Origin: Boesenbergia rotunda
Lineage: Eukaryota; Streptophyta; Magnoliopsida; Zingiberales; Zingiberaceae
Length of the DNA: 64,000 nucleotides
NCBI GenBank assembly: GCA_024364735.1
Contig: JAGFNQ010007692.1
Coordinates: forward strand, 19,640 to 83,639
Direction: 5' to 3'
Shown here: piece by piece, positions 22,603 to 34,003 of the stretch
Layout: each line of letters opens with the position of its first letter
Numbering within the stretch: the stretch's first letter is position 1
The notes under the pieces: model-generated
The model's database searches: none
What the model was told of the DNA's origin: nothing
Seen by the model: only the letters and a program-made list of their open reading frames with translations
Made by a program: the position numbers and the translations under genes

Positions 22603-25600
22603 TGTAACGCCCGCTTTTTTTTCCATAAAGCGGCGTTACGTTAACATACATAGGGGCATGTGAACATCATAATGCAGCGGAATAACTTTGAACATACGCA
22701 TACATGCACCTAACTACCATTCCTAACATAATGGCATGTGAACTTAGCATATTAACTTCATACTTAGCATCATATCATGTCGTACTTAACCTCATATCAT
22801 AAAGTTACATAAGTCATCATCTAAGCACATACGTAGCAAACATAAAGTTTAGCATAAGACTCGTAATATATTGTTTCTTGGCCAAGTCACTACCACACAC
22901 ATATTCTTGCCCTCCTGCTACTTCCTTATTGTCCCTTTGCGTGATCTGCGGTATAAGGAAAATAAGACTATAAGCACATAGGCTTAGTAAGACTCTTTCC
23001 TACTCACTAAAACCATTCATCACTTAATCATAAGCACATGAAACTTTAGCATAACTTGATGCTCTACATAGGACATATGCATCTAAAATCATTTAGCCTG
23101 ACATAGTTCTCACATAGTGCATGTACATAAAATACACTTAACATGGCATGAACATAAATATACATAAACTTAACATAGCATGATACATGGCATAAACATA
23201 AACATACATAAACTTAACATTACATGATACATGACATAAACATTTACTATCATGACATAGTTCTTGACATGAAACATAGGCATAAACATTTACTATCATG
23301 GCATAATTCTTGACATAAACATAGGCATAAACATTTACTATCATGGCATAATGCATAACATGAATGAATGCATGAGTCAAATGCATGTACATAAGGATGC
23401 TTAATTTTTAAAATCATACTTTTAAATACTTAAACATAATCATAACATCATTGGGGTCCCCGGCTTGTACCACATACATACATCATAAGCGCGCATCCCT
23501 AAGTAAATATGAGGTAGCGAGCCCCGACCTACTAGGGTAAGGAGAGCATAGTCGGTAGTCCCAGAACCGGGGCGTTCTTAAGGTGCCCATCCCTGTTGCA
23601 CAGCTTCGGTAGTGCCAGAACCGTGGATAGCATAGTCGGTAGTCCAAAACCGGGACGTTCTTAAGGTGCCCATCCCTTGGACCCATACTTCGGTCTGGTA
23701 CAAGCCCATTCATAAAGTAAAATAACTTCACATGTTTCATTATTCATGGGACATTCATAGCATATTTAAACATAGCATAACCTTGTTACATGAAGCATGA
23801 CATAAATCATACTTGACCTTTCATCGTTCATACTTAATGCATAGCATCATGATGCCCTAAGGCATAAGTATTATCTTCATTCATAAACATGGCATGCTTA
23901 CATAAACATCATTCTTGTTCATAGTGCTTGCATGATCATGGTACATAAGGTAAGCATTACATTGTATTCATAGAATATGACATGTTTACATAGACCATCG
24001 TCCTAATTCATAGAGCTTGCATGATCATGATACACAAAGTAAGCATTGCATTATATTCATAAAACATGACATATTTACATAGGCCATTCTCCTAATTCCT
24101 AGAACTTGAATGATCATGATACATAAGATAAGCATTGCATAGCATACATAAGTATAGTATCTATCACAAGCATGCATGGGTAGGACTCCTATAAACCTGC
24201 TACATACTACTTAAGTGCATGGTATAGAACATAAGACATTCATAAATAAACCCTACTAAACATGACATCTAACATAAACATATCAAACATGAACTATAAC
24301 ACCTAAGGTTAGGATTAAAGGTAACATAATTTCTACCACATGCTTGAACCTATATATCTTATTAAGCCATAAACCATCATTCTTGAAACCCTAACTCCTC
24401 CTATACCCTAATCATATTGCTTTGCTGAAACTTGTAAGGAGGGGTTCTATCATTCAATTGACATATAAGGTAGCATGAGATAAGGAAAAGACCATACATT
24501 ACTTATAAAGCCATAGGAAGCTATTAGGGCTCATGTTTAGGGTTAACCCTAACTCCTAGCCCTTCTTCATGGGGTTGGCCGAAACATACAAGGGTCATGG
24601 GTGCATGAATAAATTCATAAAATTTCCAATTAATCATCTAACACATTCCATACCATACCATAGGAGCCATTGAACCCTTACTTGAGGTAAGCCCTAACTC
24701 CTTGCCCTAGGACCCTTCTTGGCCGAAACTTTTAGGGTCACAAGGCCTTGTGAAAATTCACATAGATCACCCTCAACCCCTCTTATATCATGAAGATACA
24801 CAAAATACATACTTGGAGGTTTAGATCCAACCCTAACCATGTATTCATAGTGTTGGCCGAATCCCTAAAGGATACTAGGGTGCTCCAAAAATTCTCCAAA
24901 TCATATTATAACTTATATTCATCATGGAAAAATATTATAAAGCATGAGGAAGATTTTTAACATCATCTTGGACCCAAAAACCATGGTGGCCGAAATTTAT
25001 AGGGGTCCAAATCATGGTTTCCTCAACATCAAACCCAAACCAAACTTCATATTATGATAAACATCAAGGAGAACTATTATACCACAGGTGAGGAGTCTTA
25101 CCTTGGTTTATCTTGGTTATAGACCTTAGATAGGGAGAAAGATGAAGATCTTGTTGTCTCTTGACCACCCCTAGCCTTTGTAACCTTGTACAAGCCTTGG
25201 ATCTTGGAAGAGAGACCTTCTTGTGAATTTTTTTCCAAGGGGAAAACCCACCTATGGGTTTCGGCTAGCAAGGAGGGAGAAGGATGAGAGGAGAGGCTTG
25301 GTGGATGAAGATGAGAGGAATAACTATCCTTGGTGCAAGTTACCATTCCCCTCTTTTATTCACCATAAAGTGGGCAAGTGAAGAGTCATGGTGTCTCTTC
25401 CCTTGTTGACTCTTCATTTTTCCTAAGCCTTAACCAAAATCCACTTCATTCTCTACTAGCACTCCCTTGCTAGGTGAATTGGTTAGTACATGCATGGTGA
25501 TACCATAGGTCCAAGGTTCAATCCTTGGTGCATGCACTATATTTTTATTTTATTTTCCATTATTTTCGAAAATTCTCCTAAAATTCACCCATAATCATAC

Positions 25601-25840
25601 TAATATTTCCAATTAAAATCAATTTATATTTATATTAAATTTTGCCCAAAATCTACCAATAACCATGGTACTAAAAATCCCATATAAAGCCCATTAGTAC
25701 TTAGTTTCTCAATTTAAATGAGAAAAATCATGAATTTCTAGGCTAAGGTTCGTACTAATATCTCTAGGTTCCTCGGAAAATTATCTAGATATGATCAATA
25801 TTTTAAAGAAAATATTAAGAAAATTTTCCGGGTCGTTACA
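22603..25840 (-). repeat. Solo LTR M of a chromovirus-like Gypsy element
   Basis: 3238 bp with TGTAACG...CGTTACA ends and the 5-bp duplication aattg (22598-22602, 25841-25845), no internal region. On the minus strand it starts TGTAACGACCCGG, as plant Tekay/Del-type LTRs often do. Order of small landmarks (TAGCGAGCC, GCAGGTGAG-like, tRNA-like box) parallels the LTR of chromovirus L. The stretch 23130-24250 is low-complexity CATAAACAT/ACATAG repeat. A roughly 80-bp block around 23540-23690 is duplicated. Confidence 0.87.
25476..25526 (+). other. tRNA-like A/B-box module inside LTR M
   Basis: TTGGTTAGTACATG resembles a Pol III A box. It is followed about 25 nt later by GGTTCAATCC (25515-25524), a good B-box match. 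It lies antisense to the LTR. No cloverleaf is evident, so I do not call it a tRNA gene. Confidence 0.5.
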
Positions 25841-26693
25841 AATTGTTCCTTCCATGAGTCAAGTTCTAGTTGCTTATGTGTTAGTTTGATTGTTGGTTAT
25901 TTCTTTGTGGTGAGTTGATAGATTTCATTTGTGTATTGAATGCTTGTATTGAACTTGAACTCCCATGTTTGAATTGCTCACACATTGCTTAATTCAATAG
26001 ATGCTCCCCAAGTGTTTGATGAAATGCCCCAATCAATTTTTGTTACTTTAATTGCTCAACTTAGGTTAGTTTAAATTCTTGCAATGCATTTCTTATTGAA
26101 TGGTAGTTAGTTATGTTTGTTCTTTTCTTAATTAAGAGAAATTAGGTTAGATTAAGTTCGTTCCATGCTTAGTTCCCTTAATGCTTTCTTTCATGCATAC
26201 CATGTGTTTGATGAATTGTCTCTTCCATTAGATAGATTTCAATTTTAAATTTTCTTTAGCTTAGATTCTTTTGATGTTTGTTAGTTTGATTGCTTTATGT
26301 TTTCTTAGGGTTATGTCTTTCGATTTGATGCAATTATGTTAGGTTCCATTGATGCCCTATTTCTTGAATGTTTCTTTTATGTTGCTTTTCATTTTCTTGC
26401 AATTGTAGTTTAGGTTAGATTAGATCTTCTTTACTCACATTGTCTTTCACTAATTAGGATTAGATTTCATACTTGCTTTGCCATTTCATTTCGTAGTCAT
26501 AGCACTCAAATCCTAACCCCCAGTTTAATAACCCAAAATCCAAAAGCAATAATTTGGAATCCTAAGATTATTAACCTATTATTACATTCCTTGAGAGAAC
26601 GACTCGAGTTACTCTATACTACATTAGTTTAGAGGAGTTCGATATTTTAATTATATTTGAAACCGTAACACGACTAAAAGCGGTTATCAAATT

Positions 26694-26711
26694 TGGTGCC
26701 GTTGCCGGGGA
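26694..26711 (+). other. Element D primer-binding site
   Basis: TGGTGCCGTTGCCGGGGA, one base different from the site in elements C and I, four bases after the LTR end. Confidence 0.88.
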
Positions 26712-26822
26712 GTGTAGTGGTGTTTGATAATTTTAGGATTTGATTCTATTCTTATTTGCTTTATTCTTTTGTATACGGGTGCTGCCATTTTGTTTGTTTT
26801 GTGACAGGACTGCAGGTTCAAA

Positions 26823-27900
26823 ATGTCTTCAAATGAACAGTTAGAGATCAATTTTTTGATGGAGTTAAAAGGTTTGTTTAAGCTGAAGGAGTGCCAACAA
26901 AGGACAAACGCTTATCCATCTACTTATCAGCAGCCGTGTCAACAATTTCAGCAGCAAAACCAATATTTCCAGCAGTTCCACTCAAATTTTCAACAACCAG
27001 ATTATCAACTTCAGCAAGGGCAGCCACAATTTCAGCCTTTTCAAGAATTTCAGCAGCCCTATTCAGATTTTCAGCAAACCAATATTTCAATCAACCACCA
27101 CAGCAATTTCAACCACCATTTCAGAATTTTCAGCAAGGGTACAATCTAAATTTTCAGCAAGATTTCCAACCTCTGAATCAGCCACAACAACAGTGTCAGC
27201 AGAATTTCTCAGATTTTCAACAACAATTTCATTATGATCAGCAAGGCTTTCAACCTGCACATCAAGAATTCCAATTATACAACCAGAATTTTCAGAGCAA
27301 TAACTTCCAACAACAAATTTTATTACAACAAGGGCAACAAAAGAATGATTCCACTCTTCAAGACTTGGAAAGACGCTTTGAACAAATAGTTAGTGGAATG
27401 GAGCAAATGCAAGCCCAGGGATCGAGCCAATTGCCTTCTAAAGCTATTCCTCAACAGTCAAATAGGTATAACTCATTTTCTAATTCCTACGATTCTAATT
27501 GGGGGATCATTCATATTTCAGGTATGAGGATACACAAAGTCAATTTACTGAGCAATATCCAGCATATCAGAACCTACAGACATTCCACGATGATCCTATG
27601 CCTTCATGGTCACATCCGGTTCAGCAACAAGAATCGGAGTTTCCACTCACTTTGGAGCCACTCCTCACTCATTTACAGCAACAACAAGAGAGGAGTTTTC
27701 AGTAGCTTAGCACTCAGCTTAGTTCTCAGATTAGCGCTCAGCTTAGCGCTCAGCTTCAGCAGCAATTTGAGAGGGATTTTCAGCAATTGAGCGCTCCATT
27801 TCAGCAAGATCAGGAAGACTATAGACAAAATTAGAGTAGGACTGATGCTTCCAGTCAGAACATAGAACAACCAATTGGACAGATATCCTCCACCTTTAGT
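26823..27900 (+). pseudogene. Element D Gag remnant, Q/F-rich
   Basis: Starts at an ATG (26823, MSSNEQLEINF). After about 35 residues it passes straight into the Gln/Phe-rich low-complexity region (NFQQ-type repeats), then DLERRFEQIVSGMEQMQAQG, matching the equivalent conserved segment of element C (NLERQMGQLASDVNQ). The frame changes at least twice (26823-27149, 26891-27790, 27499-27705). The capsid core found in C at 12722-13336 is missing: this is an internal deletion. It cannot form a normal capsid. Confidence 0.75.
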
Positions 27901-27903
27901 CAG

Positions 27904-28566
27904 ATGCAGACTGCAGGGACCAGGATCGATGTCCAGAGAGGATATTCTAGTTTAGATGAGGCAGAGGAGGTATTAGCTACAGAGACAGCTGAGTTGGAAG
28001 TTGAATCTGATCCATTTCCAGTTGCAGATGACTCTATAGGTGTAGGGGATTGCACTAAGCCCCAGGGATCACCTATATTAATTGAGATGCCTTCAGAGGA
28101 TAGGTTTGAGAGTGTAGGGGATTGCACTGAGCCCTAGGGACCACCCATACCTACTGGGCAGTCATTATCTATAGAGGCAGTGGAGGAGATTGATAGTAAA
28201 GCTTGTGACAGCCTTGAATTTGATTCTGAAGCTCTACAGGACCCTTCTAGTTTTTTATTTTGTGATCCTTCTAGTCTTTTATTTTGTGATGACATAGTTG
28301 ATGTAGGTCCTAACTTTTCTAATATGGTTGTTGCAGATATTGTTGTTGAAGCATGTGTTGGAAATGATTCTACAGGTGTAGGGGATTGCACTGAGCCCCA
28401 GGAACCACCAACATTGATTGATACATTAGAAGATTTAGAGGATAAGTCTGAAAGTGTAGGGACTTGCATGGTGGAAGCAAGAACCCAAGAATCACCTCAT
28501 TTCGTTGAATGTCCACCAAAACCTGAACTAAGGAGGAGCCTTTACATGACCAGGAGGAGGCTATGA
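27904..28566 (+). pseudogene. Element D acidic linker with VGDCTEPQG motifs
   Basis: Two frames, 27904-28137 and 28180-28566, separated by a TAG. Each contains the motif GVGDCTxPQGxP followed by ESVG, so the motif is present as repeats; element C has the same motif once between protease and repeat domain. The sequence is rich in Asp, Glu, Ser and Val. No known domain recognised. The shared segment SVGTCM-ARTQ-SP-ECPPELE in both elements shows that the frame is under common descent. Confidence 0.7.
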
Positions 28567-28579
28567 ATACATCTAATCT

Positions 28580-29482
28580 TGTAGAACCTCCAGGTATTTT
28601 TCAATAAGACCAAGTAAGTGTTTCTCCTAATTGTTGTGAAAAATTCATAGTGTACCCAGTGCTGACTTTGTTAGCTGTGGTGAAATTTTTGATACATTTA
28701 TTGGCTGTGATGCATGTCTTGATACATCCTGTATAGAAATTAATTGTGAAAAATTCAAAGAGGTATCTAAAATTTATTTTATTGGATGTGATGAAATTCC
28801 TGATACATTCCTTGTAGAGGATGATTTTGCAGAAAAACTCATGGAGGTACCTAAAGTTGATTTCATTGGAGGTGATGCATTTATTGATACACCTTATCTA
28901 GAGAATGATTATGAAAGATTCATAGAGGTACCCAAAGTTGATTTTATTGGTTGTGATTCATTTCTGGATACATTTTATGTTGAGGTGGTTTGTATTTTAT
29001 GTCTTCCTTACCCTGCATGTGTGCGGGAAGTATTTTCTTTACATGGTTTTGCAGGGTCCCGAAGGCTTCTGGAATGGGTGCTCCATCTAAATAGACTCCA
29101 ACCTCCCGGAAGGACTTCCAACAAGCATCAAGATGGAGGAGTAGATCTTACTTCAACTCATAGCACTCCACCTCTAAAATGGATATTGTGCCGAAATTGT
29201 CTCCGGCCACCTGAACATTTTTCTGTGAAGTTCAAGTGTGGGGGAGCAGTGCACTATGACAGTAATCATGTGAGGAATGCTCGCTCGACTACCCGAACCC
29301 CACCACTACCGGGATGGATGCTACTCCTAAACCGACTCCAGCCGCTAGGAATAAAGGGGAGTTTGTTCCTTTTCTTTCCTTTTCTTATTTTTCTTCATGT
29401 TTATACTTGCATGTTTGTTTGCTTTTATACTTTGCATTCACACTTTGCTTTCTCATTCTGTATTTTGTTTGGTCTTGAATAA
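28580..29482 (+). pseudogene. Element D 27-residue-repeat protein, C-terminal part
   Basis: From 28620 degenerate and then, from the ATG at 28841, openly coding (213 residues). It shows 27-residue units of the form YERFIEVPKVDFIGCDSFLD, as in element C. Then comes the shared C-terminus GSRRLLEWVLHLNRLQPPGR and a repeat of the PPL-W-L-CxNxLRPPEH type motif. A PPT-like GTGTGGGGGAG (29236-29249) lies inside the frame, at the place where the C ORF has just ended. Role unknown. Two element families keep it, which argues for past function. Confidence 0.7.
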
Positions 29483-30876
29483 ACCTTACTTGATTTCCAG
29501 TTATATCTTCTTACATGTTCCTTTATTATGCTTTGAGAATCATAAAAGATGGTTGTCTGACTATTGAGTTTTGATTTCCTTGGTATGCTTGGAGACATTA
29601 ATTGCATTTAGTCATTTGTTGTGGTGATGGACTCTATCTTGTTAGATTAAGCATGACATTTTATTGTTCACCTAGTGAGGTTATTGCCATGTCTATCCTT
29701 AATCCTCTTTTGTGTGATAGCATTTGTGATACTTGACACTCTAGAACTTGCTTTGATTTTTTTTGAAATTACATTAACATAAGCTTACATGAATATGATG
29801 GAGGCAAACTTTCTTTTTGATCTCTTAGTTTTCCCCTCTACTTCTCTATAGTTACTAGTGAGCATTTCACCTATTGCTTTCATGTTTCATTGTCCTTCCT
29901 TTGTCAGATCTTCTGATTGTTATTATATTCTCACTGTCATATCTTTATTAGCTTATTTTTCCCTTGAGCATGAGAGCATGGGGTGATTGCATGATGAGTT
30001 ATATTTTTATTTGTCTATTATTAGCCTCTATTATTGTGAGTTTTAGATGTTATCATGCTTTGTTACATTGTCTGAGGCATGTTTTAAGTGTGGGGGAAAG
30101 ACAAGTGTGTATGGTCGAATGCTTGTTGGAAAAAAAATGCTTGTGGAAAAAAAATTCTCTCTGTGAAAAAAAAATTGAGAAAAGAAAAAAAAGAGAAGTG
30201 AAAAAAAAGAAAAGAAAAGAATGAAAAAAATATATAAAGAGAGTGAAAAAAAATTCTCAAGCATTTGAGATTTTGTTCGTGACAAACAAGAAGGAATATT
30301 TTTATGAAAAAAAATATTGTGTATTGCATTGAGAATGTACAAGGAGAGTTTTGAGTGTTGGATGTTTAATTGAGTTTTTTCTATTTTGGCATATTATTTG
30401 ATTGTATACATCATGTTGATTACCCTAATGCTCTCATATTCTCTGTGATCTTCTTTGTTATCTACCCTTCTTGTTCTCTTGTTAGCACGTGGTTGCATCA
30501 TTATTCATTGAAAAGTCCTCTTGATTTGTGTACTTATGTTATAGTAGTGGAGAAGTAGAAAATAAGCAAACATATGGTAGTGCAATGTCATGAACGTTTT
30601 GAGAGAACTCCACTTTCATATTTGTTATTTCTGTGAGCATCAGTGCATATATCTATCTTGTGAGGTTTTTGTCATGCTTAGTTTATTCAAGTTGATGAAA
30701 TTACCATGTCTTTTGACTTATGTGAGATTTGGAACCATAAATACATAGATTCTTGAGACTTGATGATCCTAAGTAACATTCTTTTATTATTTTCAAAGTA
30801 TCGATAGGGGATGTAATGTTTGGGAGATATTTTGTTTTCTTTTAATTTTGTTTGCTTGCTCGAGACGTACAAGAAT
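29483..30876 (+). other. Element D post-ORF spacer
   Basis: No recognisable gene. It carries a PPT-like TTAAGTGTGGGGGAAAG at 30088-30104 followed by an A/G-rich stretch (30120-30260, many runs of 7-9 A). The layout parallels the spacer of element C. Confidence 0.7.
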
Positions 30877-30890
30877 TAAGTGTGGGGGTG
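30877..30890 (+). other. Element D terminal polypurine tract
   Basis: TTAAGTGTGGGGGTG directly before the LTR start TGATAACTAA. CGAGACG lies about 16 nt upstream, as in element C. Confidence 0.85.
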
Positions 30891-31444
30891 TGATAACTAA
30901 CATTTTATGTTATTTTATTTGCTCATTTATTTAGCATTTTTTGTCCTCTCGTACATTTAAATCATGTTTATATCATATTTTACGATTAGGATCTATTTTT
31001 GGAGCTCATTATAATTTTCTCTAAATTTCGGCATTATTTCATGATTTTTGTAGGAATTAAAGATGAACCTTGGACCAAGGCTTGGTTCAATTCAAATGAA
31101 GATGGGTTATTTCATCCAACCCAATTTGGATCCAAGAAGAGGAAAGTTCTAACCCATCCAAAAGCCCATCAACTTCATCCAATCCTTAAGCTCAATTTCA
31201 ACCCTTATTGGATTCGGATCTAAACTTCTTACTCCTACCCTCAACCCAAAACTCAATAACCCATTAAGAAACCCTCTTCTCCACTTCCTCATGGATCGCA
31301 CAAAGGGGGGATCACGCAAGCTTCATCAAGGAGAACCCTAGCACCCACCTTCCATCTCCCTCTCTACCACTTCCCGTCGGCCATCTCCTCTTCTCCACCA
31401 CCACCGCCGGCCGGAGCCCCCTCACCATTGCCGACCACTCATCT
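30891..31444 (+). repeat. Element D right LTR, truncated
   Basis: Matches 21651-22240 with a few differences and a short indel (about 31067-31087). It ends abruptly at 31444, where chromovirus L begins. The rest of this LTR is not in the window. Confidence 0.88.
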
Positions 31445-33782
31445 TGTAGCGACCCGCCTTCTTACTGTCTTTAGACGGATCGTTACTTTTCTCTACTTCT
31501 CAACTTTTATACATGACTAAAGAAAATTGCGGAAATCTTGTTTTTTTTTTCCTAAACTTTTAAATTCATCTAACAATTATATTCTATCTTAAGCAATCAT
31601 GTATAATAATACCATGCCATACTTTCTTCTCAAATCCCATAGCTAATACCTGTTGAAAACAGCCTTACCCTTCTTAAACTGCCTGTACCAGTCGACTGGT
31701 GACGTGGCAGTCGACTGGTACGCCTGTAATCAGTTTTACAGGTTTCGGCCCTTACTTTCCAAGTCCACCATTCCTTCAATTTCGAGCCATATCAAACTAC
31801 GTCATCATTTCTATACTCTATATCAGTTTCCTAAACAATTTAGCCAATCAAACGAATCCATAAACTTGAATTTAGGACTTTTATGGAAGAAAATAAACTA
31901 AACAAGTTTATATAAACGTTAACAATAAAGTTTGTACCAATCTTGACTTCTATGAATTTATAACACCAAATACATGTTCTACGACCTTGCTAAAGCATTA
32001 TGAAATGTGATTGCAACTTTTCTAAACATTTTTAAGCAATAAAACTCGATTCAAAAGGAAAATTGATACTATCTTGGCACAAACACCTTTTTCTCTAACA
32101 AAGTATCAATATCTCTAACTACTTACACTTCTACTCATCCAATGCAATCATAAAGATGTGTATGCTAAATGAAATGACATGGAATCTTTACTCTAAGAAA
32201 TTGAGCATGTAAAACTATCCAAAACTCAAATACTCTACAATCTCCATAAGCAAGAACTTGAAATTTGAATAAACTTAAACATTGCAATTCAAATAACTAA
32301 ATTGTCTCGTCTCAAAGATCTCTCCATAATCAGCCACCACACACACTCTACTCAGCACCGCCTCGTCGCCTTCCTTCAGAATTGCTTGCCTTTACCTTTA
32401 TCTGCAATAAGAGGAAATGCATCTATAAGCGAAAAGCTTAGTAAGTACTATCTAGCTCACAAAATCTCGAATGTGCAAACATGCTTCTAGAACAATATGA
32501 AAATCATATGAGATACTAATATGCTTGAAAGGAAACTAAGAACATGTATAGCTCAAAACATGCATACTCAAGCAATAATAAATCTCAATTTACTTTTCTT
32601 GGCTCAACTTGAACTTTAGCTATTCTTTAACTTTTGAAAACTTTCTTAAACTTTAGAAAACTTTGCTAAAGCATATACTTGAAAATAATAATCACTTGGA
32701 TCCACTGAAGACGTAAGTACCATCTGATGCGCGTTCCCTAAAAGGTTGGGGTAGCGAGCCACCAATCCTAATAGAGCAGACCTTGGTCTACCAGGGCCAA
32801 GACCTTGGAATTGGACACCTGGATTTCTTTAACGACGCCCTTGGACGCCGGGTACTGGCCTTAGAAAATAAAATAGCTTTTCTTTCTTTTCTTTCTTATC
32901 TGTAAATGCCTTGGCATTTTCTGAAGCACCTTGCGTGCTAAAATCCCTAAGTCTTGACTTTTGGGGATTTCTTAAGGCCTTGGCCTTTTCTTTTTTTATC
33001 TTTATCTTTTTTTTTCTCGTAGCTTTTCTTGGTCCCTAATCTCATATAGGGTGCTTATCAAACATAAACAAGCATATAAGGAACTAAGATTACATGCAAA
33101 AACTGAAACAAAAGGAAATATCACTTTTAAAAACTTTTAAAGGAAATTCTCGCGGAAAAACCGCCTCTTACTGCAGGTGAGCAGTACTTACATTGATATC
33201 TTGGACTTACAACCAAGATTAATGTCTAGAGCTCGGGAGAAACTTGAGATCTCGGAGAATTCTTCGCACCTACGCGTTCCTCTCGTCGCGGGGATCCCGA
33301 ATATAGGATTATCTCTTGGAGAAAAGCTTTGGCCGGCCCTCTAGGGTTTGATGTGGCGTGCGCACAAGAGAGGAGAGGGAGAGGGGTCGGCGCAACCTTG
33401 GGAGAGGGAGAGGGTTTGAGAGAAAATAAAACTTCTCTCTTTAATTATCTATTTATACTTAAGGGTCGGATCAACCTAACTATACCGTAAATACCCTTCT
33501 CTCCGTCCCTTGTTGTGCTTGATACCCCTAGCCCGGCTGGCCGCGCGCTCCCTTGGTCTCGTGGTGGTCGCGGGTTCGAGCCACCCGCTGCACTTAATTG
33601 GTTTTTCCATTTTTGGCTTTTTTTCCTTTTTCTTTTTCTTTTTCCAAAAAATACCAAACGGACTCGGAAAATTCCATAAAAATACTCTAAAAATTCCTAA
33701 AAATATCTAGAATATTTCTAAACCATTTCTAAATAATTCTAAGGACTTTAAGAACTAAAAATGGAAATTTTAGGGCGTTACA
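31445..33782 (-). repeat. Chromovirus L 3' LTR
   Basis: 2338 bp, minus-strand ends TGTAACGCCC and CGGGTCGCTACA. PPT GGTATGGGGGAT at 33783-33794. No gene seen. Contains two adjacent CAGTCGACTGG palindromes (31689-31722), a tRNA-like B box GGTTCGAGCC on the plus strand (33573-33582), and TC-rich stretches (32880-33020). Confidence 0.88.
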
Positions 33783-33817
33783 ATCCCCCATACCTTATAA
33801 AAAGTTCATCCTCGAAC

Positions 33818-34003
33818 TTAGAATAACTCTGGATATCGTTCTCTCATGCTGTCCTCACGTTCCCAAGTAGCCTCTTCATGCTTTTGATTCTGCCAGATGA
33901 CCTTCACTAGTGGCACTTCTTTGTTTCTTAATCTCTTAACTGCTTTGTCCACTATCTGTGTCGGTCTGCTCTCATAACTAAGATCTTCTTGGATCTGTAC
34001 TGA
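33818..34003 (-). pseudogene. L pol C-terminal chromodomain-like tail
   Basis: In frame with the integrase after a single TAG (34004-34006). About 60 residues including ILDKAVKRLRNKEV-type spacing, then VKVIWQNQKHEEATWERE and a YPELF end. The aromatic/acidic pattern W...EEATWE is typical of chromodomain tails of plant chromoviruses, thought to guide integration to particular chromatin. The intervening stop would remove it from the polyprotein in this copy. Confidence 0.75.

Larger units (their letters stand above)
21651..26689 (+). repeat. Element D left LTR, interrupted by solo LTR M
   Basis: LTR parts 21651-22602 and 25846-26689, about 1.8 kb once M and one TSD are removed. 21651-22240 matches 30891-31444. 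No gene is seen. The open frame opposite 22248-22550 is low in complexity and without domain matches. Confidence 0.87.
21651..31444 (+). mobile_element. Non-autonomous Athila-like Gypsy element D
   Basis: Plus-strand element. The left LTR is 21651-26689 with solo LTR M nested inside. It has an Athila-type primer site, a 4.2-kb internal region, a PPT, and a right LTR start at 30891 that is truncated at 31444 by chromovirus L. LTR ends are TGATAACTAA... and ...GGTTATCA. The internal region has a Q/F-rich Gag remnant and the same acidic 27-residue-repeat ORF as element C. It has no Gag core, no recognisable full protease, and no RT or integrase. Its LTR differs in sequence from C, so it is another family with the same architecture. 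Confidence 0.88.

Noticed and set aside
25476..25526. True tRNA gene
   Set aside because: A- and B-box-like motifs exist but no cloverleaf arms or terminator can be traced.
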